From Legionella quinlivanii (lineage in GTDB: Bacteria > Pseudomonadota > Gammaproteobacteria > Legionellales > Legionellaceae): a stretch of DNA of 64,000 nt. The stretch lies in assembly GCF_900461555.1 (NCBI RefSeq), contig NZ_UGOX01000001.1, positions 1,811,501-1,875,500 of the forward strand, read 5' to 3'. How positions within the stretch are numbered: position 1 is the stretch's first letter; the number at the start of each line of letters is the position of its first letter. This document shows, piece after piece, positions 56,084 to 64,000 of this stretch. The notes below the pieces were generated by a model, which was given only the letters and a program-made list of their open reading frames with translations, did no database searches and was not told the DNA's origin. A program made the translations under genes and the position numbers.

Positions 56084-56335
56084 ATGCAAACATTATTCGC
56101 AACACAGGTAGCAAGTATTAGTGAATTAAAAAAGAATCCCACCAAACTTATTAATGATTCTCATGGCAAACCTATAGCTATCTTGAATCATAATACAGCA
56201 GCAGCTTATCTAATCCCGGTAGAAACATTTGAGCGATTAATGGCTCTGATCGATGAAAGTGAATTATACAAAGTAGTTGAGCAACGTTTATCTTCCCCCT
56301 TTGAGTCAATTAAGGTTGACATTGATGAGTTATGA
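56084..56335 (+). CDS. Phd/YefM-family antitoxin
   Basis: An 83-residue antitoxin. The N-terminal part (VASISELKKNPTKLINDSHGKPIAILNH, in parts; AAYLIPVETFERL) is a Phd/YefM DNA-binding fold. The C-terminal part from residue 60 would wrap the toxin. It binds and represses its own promoter together with RelE, by family knowledge; the palindromic operator is in place upstream. AAGG lies 7 bases before the ATG. It overlaps relE by 11 bases. Confidence 0.92.
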   Translation: MQTLFATQVASISELKKNPTKLINDSHGKPIAILNHNTAAAYLIPVETFERLMALIDESELYKVVEQRLSSPFESIKVDIDEL

Positions 56336-56615
56336 GCTTCATTTTCACCCTATTGCACTGAAAGAATGGAAGAAATTAGCAAAAGGGCTTCGAGATCAAT
56401 TTAAGAAAATATTAAAACGACGTCTAGAAAATCCGCACGTTATTTCAGCTATGCTGAGTGGGACATTAAAAGATTGTTATAAAATAAAATTACGGCAATC
56501 AGGTTATAGATTAGTGTATCAAGTTAATGATAATAAATTGATTATAACTGTTATTGCAGTTGGCAAACGGAATAACAATGAAGTTTATGATGAGGCAAAT
56601 ATTAGAAAAAAATAA
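56325..56615 (+). CDS. relE: RelE-type mRNA interferase toxin
   Basis: Ribosome-dependent mRNA-cleaving toxin of 96 residues. It is very close in pattern to E. coli RelE: ALKEWKKLAKGLRDQFKK, DCYKIKLRQSGYRLVYQV with the catalytic Lys and Arg residues, and AVGKRNNNEVYDEA with the catalytic Arg and Tyr. I start at ATG 56325, matching the RelE length and overlapping the antitoxin by 11 bases. An upstream start at 56277 adds residues unlike the family. A Phd-type antitoxin with a RelE toxin is a known mixed pairing. Confidence 0.93.
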   Translation: MSYELHFHPIALKEWKKLAKGLRDQFKKILKRRLENPHVISAMLSGTLKDCYKIKLRQSGYRLVYQVNDNKLIITVIAVGKRNNNEVYDEANIRKK

Positions 56616-56760
56616 CGAAGTGTTACAAACAACAAGATTCTTATTTTGCTTAGCAATCGAGCATAGAATTGGTGCGGTAAATAAAATTAGTTGGAAAACT
56701 TAAAACGTCTAACAAATATTGCCATAAGACCAAGCACCCAACCTATATATGGACCCATTC

Positions 56761-57025
56761 GTTTTTACAAGCAAAATTATAATCAACAAATAAATAGAAG
56801 TAAGATTGCATCTATATATTCGACCTGTTAATGAGTCTATTGACTCTGGCCTCTATGAAAATCAGCGCTTTCTCTCCTATCTACAAAACGACTTTTTATA
56901 GTCGGCAGGTTGGTCAGGTTTTGAGAAAGCCGGTTCTTACCTGTTTACATAGTCGATTAATCGCCTTGCTTGGTACTACGTACTCTTTCTATTTCTAATC
57001 AGCGCGCGTGTTATCCATAGTTTTA
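56761..57025 (-). ncRNA. Candidate bridge/seek RNA region of the IS1111-type element
   Basis: Established work on IS110-family elements shows that a structured guide RNA is transcribed from a noncoding end, and that in the IS1111 group this lies downstream of the transposase. Here that end is about 265 bases, gene-free, and starts at a large inverted repeat (57001-57034 with 57053-57085) crossing the transposase stop codon. I infer a guide RNA from position; I cannot fold it or define the loops. Confidence 0.4.
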
Positions 57026-58120
57026 TCATGCTAGGAGCCCCTCATTCTTGCGGAGAGCATGATAAGGCTGTGGGTAACACGCGCTACCTTCTACTAATTC
57101 ATCATTTTTTGCCTGATACGGTTTACATGATTGCAATACCGCCCATGCAATTCGAGCTGTTCTATTCGCTACAGCAGTAGTCACCACATTCGTATGCTTC
57201 TTGGAAGATAGAGCAGTGATCCATTCGCTTCGCCAATCTGTTTTTTTACCTGCATGATAAACAACCGCTCTGGCTCCATGAATAAGTAGTTTCTTTAAAT
57301 CAGCATGGCCTTTTTTGATAATACCTAAAAGCCGATGTTTTTCCCCACTGGACGATTGCTTGGGGACTAATCCTATATGCGCAGCCATCATCCGCCCATT
57401 TTTAAATTGGCTTCCATTACCAACTGCCGCATAAAGTGCCAGGGCGCTTATCGGACCAACTCCAGGTATCGTGCGAAGTAAGCGACAATACTCATGCTTA
57501 TTGCTGATAGTCTCTATTTTCCTATCATAATAGGCTATGCGTTTACTCAACTCTTTAAACTCTTCATAACAATCGCTAATCCCTTCTTTTAATTCTTCAC
57601 TCAGCTCGTTGCTATTTGCATCAAGAAGTTGGCTAATATGTTTCTTCAAATGAGAAAAACCCTGGGGTATTACTATGCCGTACTCCAGTAGTAAGCCTCT
57701 TATCTGATTACTCAAACTTACTCGATTACCTACTAATCGTTCTCGAATACGTAATATGCTTTGCATATCTTGTTGCTCTAGCGTTTTTACAGTGACAAAC
57801 TTGGTGCGGGGTCTTGTTCCGCACTCCAATATCCCATCGGTATCCTTGTCATCATTCTTATGATTCCCTACATAGGGCGTGACATGTTGCGGGCTTATTA
57901 ATTTTACTTCGTGACCCATCGTGCCAAACACTCTGCCCCAGTGATTTGAGCCTCCACACGATTCCATCATGATCGTACAACTTGGCAAGCCTCGCACAAA
58001 TGACTCCAGTTTGCTTCGACTCAATCTCTTCTTAAAAACCTCCTTATGATGTTTATCTAATCCTTTCAATTGAAAAACATTCTTTGCCAAATCTATTCCT
58101 AATAGGGTAATCTCTTTCAT
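57026..58120 (-). CDS. IS110-family transposase (DEDD recombinase)
   Basis: A 364-residue transposase. The N-terminal DEDD RuvC-like catalytic domain starts ITLLGIDLAKNVFQLKG, with its second acidic residue in CTIMMESCGGSNHWGRVF and further acids in KNDDKDTDGILECGTRP. The C-terminal transposase-20 domain has LRTIPGVGPISALALYAAVGN, FKNGRMMAAHIGLVPKQSSSG and ILKKGHADLKK-like LLGIIKKGHADLKKLLIHGAR (in parts). The start is ATG 58120 behind GGAG; an upstream frame to 58162 would add 14 residues lacking a ribosome site. The reading frame is intact, so the copy may be active. Confidence 0.93.
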   Translation of the reverse strand: MKEITLLGIDLAKNVFQLKGLDKHHKEVFKKRLSRSKLESFVRGLPSCTIMMESCGGSNHWGRVFGTMGHEVKLISPQHVTPYVGNHKNDDKDTDGILECGTRPRTKFVTVKTLEQQDMQSILRIRERLVGNRVSLSNQIRGLLLEYGIVIPQGFSHLKKHISQLLDANSNELSEELKEGISDCYEEFKELSKRIAYYDRKIETISNKHEYCRLLRTIPGVGPISALALYAAVGNGSQFKNGRMMAAHIGLVPKQSSSGEKHRLLGIIKKGHADLKKLLIHGARAVVYHAGKKTDWRSEWITALSSKKHTNVVTTAVANRTARIAWAVLQSCKPYQAKNDELVEGSACYPQPYHALRKNEGLLA

Positions 58121-58234
58121 GGACCCGTCTCCTTGTTGATTAAGATATCTCGTGGATATCAACTTAATCTTGGCTCATTACGAAGCCGTTTGATAGGAGA
58201 ATGGGTCCATATCATTACATCTAGTATGTGATAA

Positions 58235-58870
58235 TCAGTTCAGAAGTGTTTTCAATTGCAAAAGATCCTTATAGGCCTTCTTTTTATCCATGGGTTTTCT
58301 TAATAAGTAGGCAGGATGATAGCTGACGATACAAGGAGTGCCTTCATAATGATGCACGCTTGAGCGCATTTGCGCCATTGAGAGAGCCTCTTTTAATAAA
58401 AACTGTCCTGCAAAGCGCCCCACGGCCAGTAAGGCAACTGGTTTAATTATCGCAATCTGCCTTGTCAAATACTGGCTGCAGCGGACAATCTCATCACCAT
58501 TCGGGTCACGATTATCAGGCGGGCGACATTTCAATACATTGGCAATATAAACATCGTCCTCTGAAAAGCCTATGCTTCTAAGCATTTGGTCGAGTAATCC
58601 CCCCGCTCGGCCCACAAAAGGCTTTCCCTGCTGATCCTCATGATAGCCAGGTGCTTCTCCGATTACCATTAATCGGGCTTTTGAATTACCCCGTGCAAAA
58701 ACGGTTTGTTTTCTGGTTTTATGCAATGCACATTGCTGGCAGGAAGCCACTTCCTGACAAAGAGCATTCAAATCATTAGAGTCCGGCGCTTTTACCTTCT
58801 CTTCTGAACGCTCCTGCCAAAGCTCAATACCCATCTGCTGTAAATAATATTGCTGTAATTCTTTATTCAT
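58235..58870 (-). CDS. Family 4 uracil-DNA glycosylase (iron-sulfur type)
   Basis: Removes uracil from DNA for base-excision repair. Family 4 features: cysteines in SCQQCALHKTRKQTVF for the [4Fe-4S] cluster with partners later (KCRPPDNRDP, SQYL region), motif 1 GEAPGYHEDQQGKPFVGRAG (near residue 75), and motif 2 SYHPAYLLR near the C-terminus. Length is 211. It is not the E. coli Ung family. It stands alone, just beyond the IS boundary. Confidence 0.9.
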   Translation of the reverse strand: MNKELQQYYLQQMGIELWQERSEEKVKAPDSNDLNALCQEVASCQQCALHKTRKQTVFARGNSKARLMVIGEAPGYHEDQQGKPFVGRAGGLLDQMLRSIGFSEDDVYIANVLKCRPPDNRDPNGDEIVRCSQYLTRQIAIIKPVALLAVGRFAGQFLLKEALSMAQMRSSVHHYEGTPCIVSYHPAYLLRKPMDKKKAYKDLLQLKTLLN

Positions 58871-58944
58871 CGATCAATTAATGCGGTGATTCATGTGAAT
58901 TGTGCCAGATTAATGAGTAAATTTCGACATCTATTCGGAACTGG

Positions 58945-61900
58945 TCAAATTACTTTCGTAATAGATGGTCGGTAGCTTTCTGCATTAGCCAGATTAGTCA
59001 GACTAGGAAATTCATGCGATTTATAACGTTGTAAAATACTTTCGGCCTCTTGCAACATTGCAAAGCAATTAAATCGACGTTTACTTGCTTCCAAAAGTGT
59101 TTGCAAGTCGCTAATTATGCCAGAAAGTTTGCAGGATGCTTTATTTTGAAACCCTCTAAGCTCGTGGGCAAAAAAAGACCTATCAGACTGGTCCCTAAAC
59201 ATCTGATTAAAACCTCTTTTGTGAAATCCTGAATTACTGTTTTTGTCCGCAAGATACATCAATTCGGAAATCAAATACTTAACAGGATTGAGCCGGGGAA
59301 GTACAGATCTTAATACCCAATCATGATATTTCATCATGCCAGGCTTTTGCAGGAGGGCTTCAAAATAGCTGATAACGCTTTGCTGTGACGTTGAAGGATT
59401 CATTGACAGCTGGGTAATTTCCGATATTAAAGTCACATTCTTAGAACTATGCATTGATCTATTCCGGCTTATAAAACTGAAGAACTTAGGTGTGAATATA
59501 GCTTTGTCGCGAAGTTCAAAGTCCTTTATTTGCTCGAGTATTTCTTTCAAAATGGAATGGATATCAATGGGCTCATCCATTTTAGAAACAGCATGAATAG
59601 TTTCCTCTAATTGAGCTGAAATTTTACTGGGCAAATCAGGGATTAAGGCCGATAATCGAGCATACTTTTCCTCATTATCAATTAAATAACCTTTTTTTAA
59701 ATTACCCAATAAATGGCCAAGTAATGAAACCCGTTCTGCAGGCTTAACCATTTCAAGACTTAGAATTAACCAGCTAAAGCAATTAATATGGCGCCCATGA
59801 TAATCGAGCATTTCCTTTGCACTTTCAAACTCAGTTGCCATGCGAATAAACGAGTCTTGCTGATTTACCAAGCTCTCAGGAAGATGCCTGACCCAGGTTT
59901 TTACGGGCCGCGTTGCCAAGGGCATCTCTTGTAGAAAACCAGCTACTTCGTCAATGGTTTTTGCACCACGAATTCGAGGCTCAAGCCAGAGGTTAAAAAG
60001 ATGATTTTCTGCGTCAACCCTCAGGTCAAGGTTTTTCAATTCTGTGGCGGTAATATTGAGTAATAGCTCCTTCATTGTCCAGAATCTAAATAATCTCGAT
60101 ATACTCTCCTGATCTGATAGAATTTCGATACTCGCTAGTAAATCACTTTTATCGCTTACAAGATCATCGATTGAACAATCATGAACCAGCCAGTCTCTGA
60201 GAGCACTTTGCCTGGCAGAAAATTGCTTTAAAAACCCTGTGAGTGACTTAAACTGTAATATCCACTCTCTTAAAACATTATGAGCACTAAGAGAAAATGG
60301 GAATGTAGAGGAATAACTTGCTTTAATGCTAATTGAATACAAAATAAAATCTAATTCCGATTGATTAAATTGATGGTTTGAAACTAGGGCTGACAATTCA
60401 TTTTCACCCAGTGCAGTATTTATTTTATCAATGAACTGTGAAAACTCTTCTTCATTCACAAACCAGTCTGCTGGGTTTTTAATTACCAAATTCAAAAAAT
60501 GCTTCAAAAATTGAATATTTTCCTGAACAGTTAATTCATTGATAGCCTCAACTTTTGAAAACTGGCTGGGGAACTTTTTTATCAATAGTGAAATGAAGGA
60601 CGATAGAAACGATGTGGCACCATCATATTGATGAAAAATCGCTAACCCTTCGCTCAATGTCCTGCAAGAACCCAGTAAGCTTTCAGCAAGAAGTACTCGA
60701 AATATCTTAGCACTTGTACCTCTCAGATGCCTTTCTAATGTATTTATCGACAAGGAGCTTGTGCAAACCTCTTTCCATCTTGGGGCAAGAAATTTCAAAA
60801 TCTCTATCTGCTCGCTTTCCGTATAGTTATTCAATAGTCGGGCAATTGTTTCATAACTATATTTATCTACAGGAACAGATTTCAGTTTTACAGATACTGA
60901 ATTCAAGAATTCTTCATACAGTTTTTCAGTAGTTTCTTCCTGTTTCCTTGTTTCCCGATAAGGAAAGACCATATCGAATAATGTTTCAAAATCAGTTACT
61001 AATTCCGCTGCCATACTACTTTTTTCTTCCATGCTCAGTAATGGATTGGCGATCATTTCTCTTGAATATAAGCGCTTCATTGCACTGGGGCAGTTAATCT
61101 TATTATCTACATATAAGTGTCGGCTACTTAAGGATGTTAAAGCGCTCTCCATGAGTGATTGTAAATTGTCTGTTTGCTGTTCTTCTCCCATTAAAATAAC
61201 AGTCTTTAATATCGGATAACGGTCTACAAACAAATTCAAAGCCTGAGAAATCTCGAATGCACAAGGCGTGATTTTGGGCCCTCCAAATGGATTTAAAGCA
61301 TTAAACTGCTGACGCTCAGCTTCAGTAAATTGCTCGGGGTCAACAAAACGCATCATCACTGCCAGCAGAGAGTCTTTTAATGTGGCATCTTCTAAATAAG
61401 CCGTCTTAATACTGAGATTATCAATTTCGGGGTTGGGCGGCAGGGTTTTCCAATAGTGATAGAATTTTATTGCAGCTTTTTTAGCCATATTCTGATCGGC
61501 TAAGCCTTCTGTGCCATTTCCAAACAAGGAAGACGCATACAACTCGCGGGCTAGCTCCCTAAGTTTTGCTGCCAATGAATTATCCTGGTAGAAATAGATT
61601 TCAGCCTGCTTTAAATAATTATTGCCTTCATTACCAGCAATGCGGTATAAAACCTTAACATCCCGCTTACTTATACCAGGAAATTGAACTGCTGGATCTT
61701 TGGAGAATAATTTTTCTGGATGCGATACACTTCGTTCATAAATCTCACGAACAGGCATTAATTGACCATTGGCATTTAAGAAAAAATGCCTTGGATTAAA
61801 GCGGCTTTCCCCATTAATTTTTTCCTCTGTTTCATCCTTGAGGGAATAAACGGGCCAACACAGCAAATCTTCGCTTCTTCCAAGTAATACACTGCAAACT

Positions 61901-62205
61901 GCTTCATCTTTTTCAGCAATCAAGTGGGCAATTTCGACACATAATTCATTTAAAGGGTAACCCGGATAGCAAAAATAATTAAATGGCTCTCTCTGGGTGT
62001 AGTTGGCTCTCCGAGCCAACAGCTCTCGCAGGCAGGCTTTTATTTCCAGATCTGATTTTCCCGCCAGGTTTTTCAGACTTTGAATAATAATAGCTTTGTC
62101 CCACAGCATTCGCTCCACTGTGATTGTATCAATATGAGTAAGTTCAATGGCGGATCTTGGTTGGTAACTCATTAGAAGTGTATTAATTTGATTAAAAAGT
62201 GACAT
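58945..62205 (-). CDS. Large orphan protein with giant-like N-terminal pattern, effector candidate
   Basis: A 1086-residue protein I do not recognise; no signal peptide or membrane helix. YPLNELCVEIAHLIA (about residue 84) and FFLNANGQLMPVREIYE (about 146) sit at corresponding spacing to HPLTAIWCEAAKLIA and HILNDAGTHLIPLSTLL in the giant proteins, suggesting a shared N-terminal domain. The rest is helical and leucine-rich, like an alpha-solenoid, with low-complexity acids. The C-terminus (SYRPSITKVI) lacks the NLS-like tail. It has a promoter-like sequence (62234-62263). Secreted-effector status is inference. Confidence 0.65.
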   Translation of the reverse strand: MSLFNQINTLLMSYQPRSAIELTHIDTITVERMLWDKAIIIQSLKNLAGKSDLEIKACLRELLARRANYTQREPFNYFCYPGYPLNELCVEIAHLIAEKDEAVCSVLLGRSEDLLCWPVYSLKDETEEKINGESRFNPRHFFLNANGQLMPVREIYERSVSHPEKLFSKDPAVQFPGISKRDVKVLYRIAGNEGNNYLKQAEIYFYQDNSLAAKLRELARELYASSLFGNGTEGLADQNMAKKAAIKFYHYWKTLPPNPEIDNLSIKTAYLEDATLKDSLLAVMMRFVDPEQFTEAERQQFNALNPFGGPKITPCAFEISQALNLFVDRYPILKTVILMGEEQQTDNLQSLMESALTSLSSRHLYVDNKINCPSAMKRLYSREMIANPLLSMEEKSSMAAELVTDFETLFDMVFPYRETRKQEETTEKLYEEFLNSVSVKLKSVPVDKYSYETIARLLNNYTESEQIEILKFLAPRWKEVCTSSLSINTLERHLRGTSAKIFRVLLAESLLGSCRTLSEGLAIFHQYDGATSFLSSFISLLIKKFPSQFSKVEAINELTVQENIQFLKHFLNLVIKNPADWFVNEEEFSQFIDKINTALGENELSALVSNHQFNQSELDFILYSISIKASYSSTFPFSLSAHNVLREWILQFKSLTGFLKQFSARQSALRDWLVHDCSIDDLVSDKSDLLASIEILSDQESISRLFRFWTMKELLLNITATELKNLDLRVDAENHLFNLWLEPRIRGAKTIDEVAGFLQEMPLATRPVKTWVRHLPESLVNQQDSFIRMATEFESAKEMLDYHGRHINCFSWLILSLEMVKPAERVSLLGHLLGNLKKGYLIDNEEKYARLSALIPDLPSKISAQLEETIHAVSKMDEPIDIHSILKEILEQIKDFELRDKAIFTPKFFSFISRNRSMHSSKNVTLISEITQLSMNPSTSQQSVISYFEALLQKPGMMKYHDWVLRSVLPRLNPVKYLISELMYLADKNSNSGFHKRGFNQMFRDQSDRSFFAHELRGFQNKASCKLSGIISDLQTLLEASKRRFNCFAMLQEAESILQRYKSHEFPSLTNLANAESYRPSITKVI

Positions 62206-62233
62206 AGTGAGTATGGTTGAAAAATTTGTTTAT

Positions 62234-62263
62234 ATAATATCAAAACATACTTTTTTTAGGCAA
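62234..62263 (-). promoter_or_regulatory. Putative promoter of the 1086-residue orphan
   Basis: On the minus strand TTGCCT (62258-62263), an 18-base spacer and TATTAT (62234-62239) precede the ATG at 62205 by about 29 bases. Prediction by eye. Confidence 0.4.
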
Positions 62264-62423
62264 ATTATCATAGACAGGAAGATAATCTGTGATTACCAGG
62301 AAGTGGAGTTATAAGCCTTCCTTCTAATGCTATCTGGATTATGAGCAAAACAAAAAATCCAACTCAATTATTAGATAAAACTAAAAAGCATCTCATTACA
62401 AATAAAGAAGGTACATTGGCAAT

Positions 62424-64000
62424 TTAGTTACCGTTACGCAATGGATTGAGTCGCTCTTCATGCTCAGGGATGTGTTCATAACGCCAGAACATTGCAGCGG
62501 CATTGCTTGAATAAGCGGGAGACGGCTTTCCTTTTAAAATTCCTGAGATAATCTGTTCTAATCGCCCCCTCGAAGAATTGAATCGATGCTCAAGCTCGCT
62601 TAAGGCTGTTTGCAACGCTTTAATTTTTTCGAGTGAAGTCAGCCGCTCAGACTCCATCGTTTCAATCAACTGTATTGCGGTTTTCCGTTTTTCTTCCGAA
62701 AGTCGGCTCCCGAACGACACAAAAAGAGAGAAACTGCCAAAACCTATCTGTTCGAGATAGCCCTTGAGTTCATCAATAGCATAGCTACAATCGAATTTAT
62801 CAAGCAACGCCTTCTCTTCCGGAGAGTAGTGGGGCAACAAGGCGGAAAACTCTTCTTCAGTACAATTTAGTTGGGCCGCTGTAAGCCGGAAAGGAATCAG
62901 TTTTTGAATTGTTTCCCAGCTAAAAAGAGTCTTAAGATCTGTAAGCTCACTTACAGATCCTATAAAGCGTTCCCAGGGAATTAAATCCAGATAGCGTTCT
63001 TTGTCTTTTTCTGGAATTAGCTCTGCAAATTGTGTAAATAGCTCTTTTGAGTCAATCAACGCTTTATATTTCGTGATTATAGTCAAGCGCTCGCGGCGAA
63101 GAGTCTCTTTCACGACACCTAGCAGTGTGGTACTATTATCCACTCCTGTGGAAAACTGAGTGAACAACTGCTCTTGTAGAATTGCCTGTATTGGATAGCA
63201 ATTCTGCCAGCGGATATATTCATTTTTCCAGGTGTCAAATGAGTCTATATTGTCTTTTATCGGGTTTGCGATTAAATCCGAACATTCAACCCAAGCGGCA
63301 AAGGAATAGAAGTTATCGGGCGTTATCCATTCATACAAATGGGGGCTGACGAAATTAATAATCGTCTTTCGCTGCCCACCTGTCTCTGTAAGAAGTGGTA
63401 AAACTTTAAGCGTATTTTCATAAGAACCAAGCAATGCGGTATATTTATTTTGTAGTTTTTCAAAGATCAGGTCCAGTATCGAGCTATCGACCTTATTTGT
63501 TAAGGCACAAAAATCATCTACCGTGTGGACATCTGGCGCTAGAATTTCAGCATATTGTTGCTTCAGAAAATTAGATGGCGCGCTCTTTAAACGCGACTTT
63601 AACAGATTGTATTTTTCCAGGGTATTATATTCCTGAATCAGCTTCTTAACATGCGCTTCGATAATTACTTGTTGTTGCGCTTCAGGAACGAAAGAGAAAA
63701 GACTATGTAAACTGGATTCATACGGGAAGGCCGCAAGACGATCATGAATGAGGGGAGTGACTGATGACAGTAGCGCAGGAGTATTTTTCAGGCGCATCAA
63801 ACAACTATAACTTTTTATTCGCTCTGCTATAAATACTAATCCTTCAGGACGAGCGGGAACACCGCAATTGCTTTCTATGAGCAGCTGCATGAACTGTGAA
63901 TCAAGATTGCCCTCACCATCGAATACAGGGGGGCGTTGGCACAATACTTCAAGCACAGCAGGCAGTAAATCTGCCATTGACGGCAACTTTTCTACGGGCT
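62424..64000 (-). CDS. Large orphan helical-repeat protein, N-terminus beyond window
   Basis: At least 525 codons; the frame stays open to the window edge, so the true start lies outside and the first visible TTG/ATG need not be real. Residues in the visible part form repeats of about 35 residues similar to those of the giants (LDLIFEKLQNKYTALLGSYEN; QRKTIINFVSPHLYEWITPDN). A coiled-coil region lies near the C-terminus (about residues 440-480). The tail has KPSPAYSSNAAAMFWRYEH, loosely reminiscent of the SPGxN tail. Function unknown; probably the same family or repeat class. The 218-base gap to the 1086-residue gene holds only a 28-codon frame of doubtful meaning. Confidence 0.65.
   Translation of the reverse strand, partial: PVEKLPSMADLLPAVLEVLCQRPPVFDGEGNLDSQFMQLLIESNCGVPARPEGLVFIAERIKSYSCLMRLKNTPALLSSVTPLIHDRLAAFPYESSLHSLFSFVPEAQQQVIIEAHVKKLIQEYNTLEKYNLLKSRLKSAPSNFLKQQYAEILAPDVHTVDDFCALTNKVDSSILDLIFEKLQNKYTALLGSYENTLKVLPLLTETGGQRKTIINFVSPHLYEWITPDNFYSFAAWVECSDLIANPIKDNIDSFDTWKNEYIRWQNCYPIQAILQEQLFTQFSTGVDNSTTLLGVVKETLRRERLTIITKYKALIDSKELFTQFAELIPEKDKERYLDLIPWERFIGSVSELTDLKTLFSWETIQKLIPFRLTAAQLNCTEEEFSALLPHYSPEEKALLDKFDCSYAIDELKGYLEQIGFGSFSLFVSFGSRLSEEKRKTAIQLIETMESERLTSLEKIKALQTALSELEHRFNSSRGRLEQIISGILKGKPSPAYSSNAAAMFWRYEHIPEHEERLNPLRNGN

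Larger units (their letters stand above)
56747..58212 (-). mobile_element. IS110-family insertion sequence (IS1111 group), about 1.47 kb
   Basis: The element is bounded by perfect 14-bp inverted repeats, ATATGGACCCATTC (56747-56760) and GAATGGGTCCATAT (58199-58212), and holds one transposase gene on the minus strand. Subterminal inverted repeats and a long noncoding 3' end (about 280 bases) are features of the IS1111 group rather than of IS110 itself. Outer boundaries may extend a few bases past the repeats. Confidence 0.85.

Noticed and set aside
62341-62427. 28-codon frame between the two last orphan genes
   Set aside because: ATG to TAG gives a lysine-rich 28-residue peptide with only a weak ribosome site; too short to call without homologues or expression.
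1-64000. CRISPR arrays, tRNA and rRNA genes
   Set aside because: I scanned intergenic regions for regularly spaced repeats, cloverleaf ends and rRNA signatures and saw none.

Overview
The window reads as chromosome of a Legionella-like gammaproteobacterium (family Legionellaceae is my inference; the species cannot be fixed from the sequence). The DNA is AT-rich and gene-dense. Core genes keep gammaproteobacterial orders: secA-mutT, rlmD-relA, yciO-trpS-scpA-scpB-rluB, ybeZ-ybeY-ybeX, ubiC-ubiA, pta-ackA, pcnB-folK. A CpxR/CpxA pair sits beside very large orphan proteins of the kind Legionella uses as secreted effectors. I found no rRNA, tRNA or CRISPR array.

Layout. 0.1-12.6 kb: tRNA modification (mnmC), a POT-family peptide transporter, the acetate node (pta-ackA), hemL, a 59-residue rubredoxin gene, transaldolase, a TerC-family membrane protein and pcnB-folK. 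12.7-14.6 kb: an orphan 637-residue protein with a TSPPY methyltransferase signature and an NLS-like tail. 14.9-25.7 kb: universal stress protein, a small secreted protein, mutT, secA, a membrane-anchored class III cyclase-like protein, dusA, recJ, a recJ-neighbour protein, alaC and an Mth938-like protein. 25.8-27.9 kb: accessory patch with a phosphoribosyltransferase-like protein carrying a coiled-coil tail, an orphan 311-residue protein, and a 138-bp inverted-repeat element flanked by a near-perfect 9-bp direct repeat. 28-37 kb: relA, rlmD, the scp/rluB/trpS/yciO cluster and an RhlE-like helicase. 37-45.9 kb: two tandem, clearly paralogous giant genes (1467 and 1455 codons). 46-56 kb: RNase AM-like PHP protein, ybeZYX, cpxRA, purine phosphorylase-deoC, ubiCA and two type IV pilin-like minor pseudopilins. 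56-58.2 kb: a Phd/RelE toxin-antitoxin operon with a promoter/operator readable base by base, then an IS110-family (IS1111-group) insertion sequence. 58.2-64 kb: a family 4 uracil-DNA glycosylase and two more large orphan proteins on the minus strand, the last running off the window.

Most notable signal. Four large orphan proteins (1467, 1455, 1086 and at least 525 residues) seem linked. The first two are full-length paralogues. The 1086-residue protein shares an N-terminal pattern with them, and the truncated last one shares their roughly 35-residue helical repeat. The two giants end in a common tail, SPGxNxxAFFG followed by a bipartite-NLS-like basic cluster. A related SPGTN tail ends the phosphoribosyltransferase-like protein, and an NLS-like cluster occurs near the C-terminus of the TSPPY protein. 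My working inference is a dispersed set of host-directed (possibly nuclear) effector candidates. Secretion and localisation cannot be shown from sequence alone.

Small repeats are also informative: two copies of an about 87-bp palindromic element, several REP-like GGGAGAGG palindromes at gene ends, and the 138-bp element apparently inserted next to one of them.
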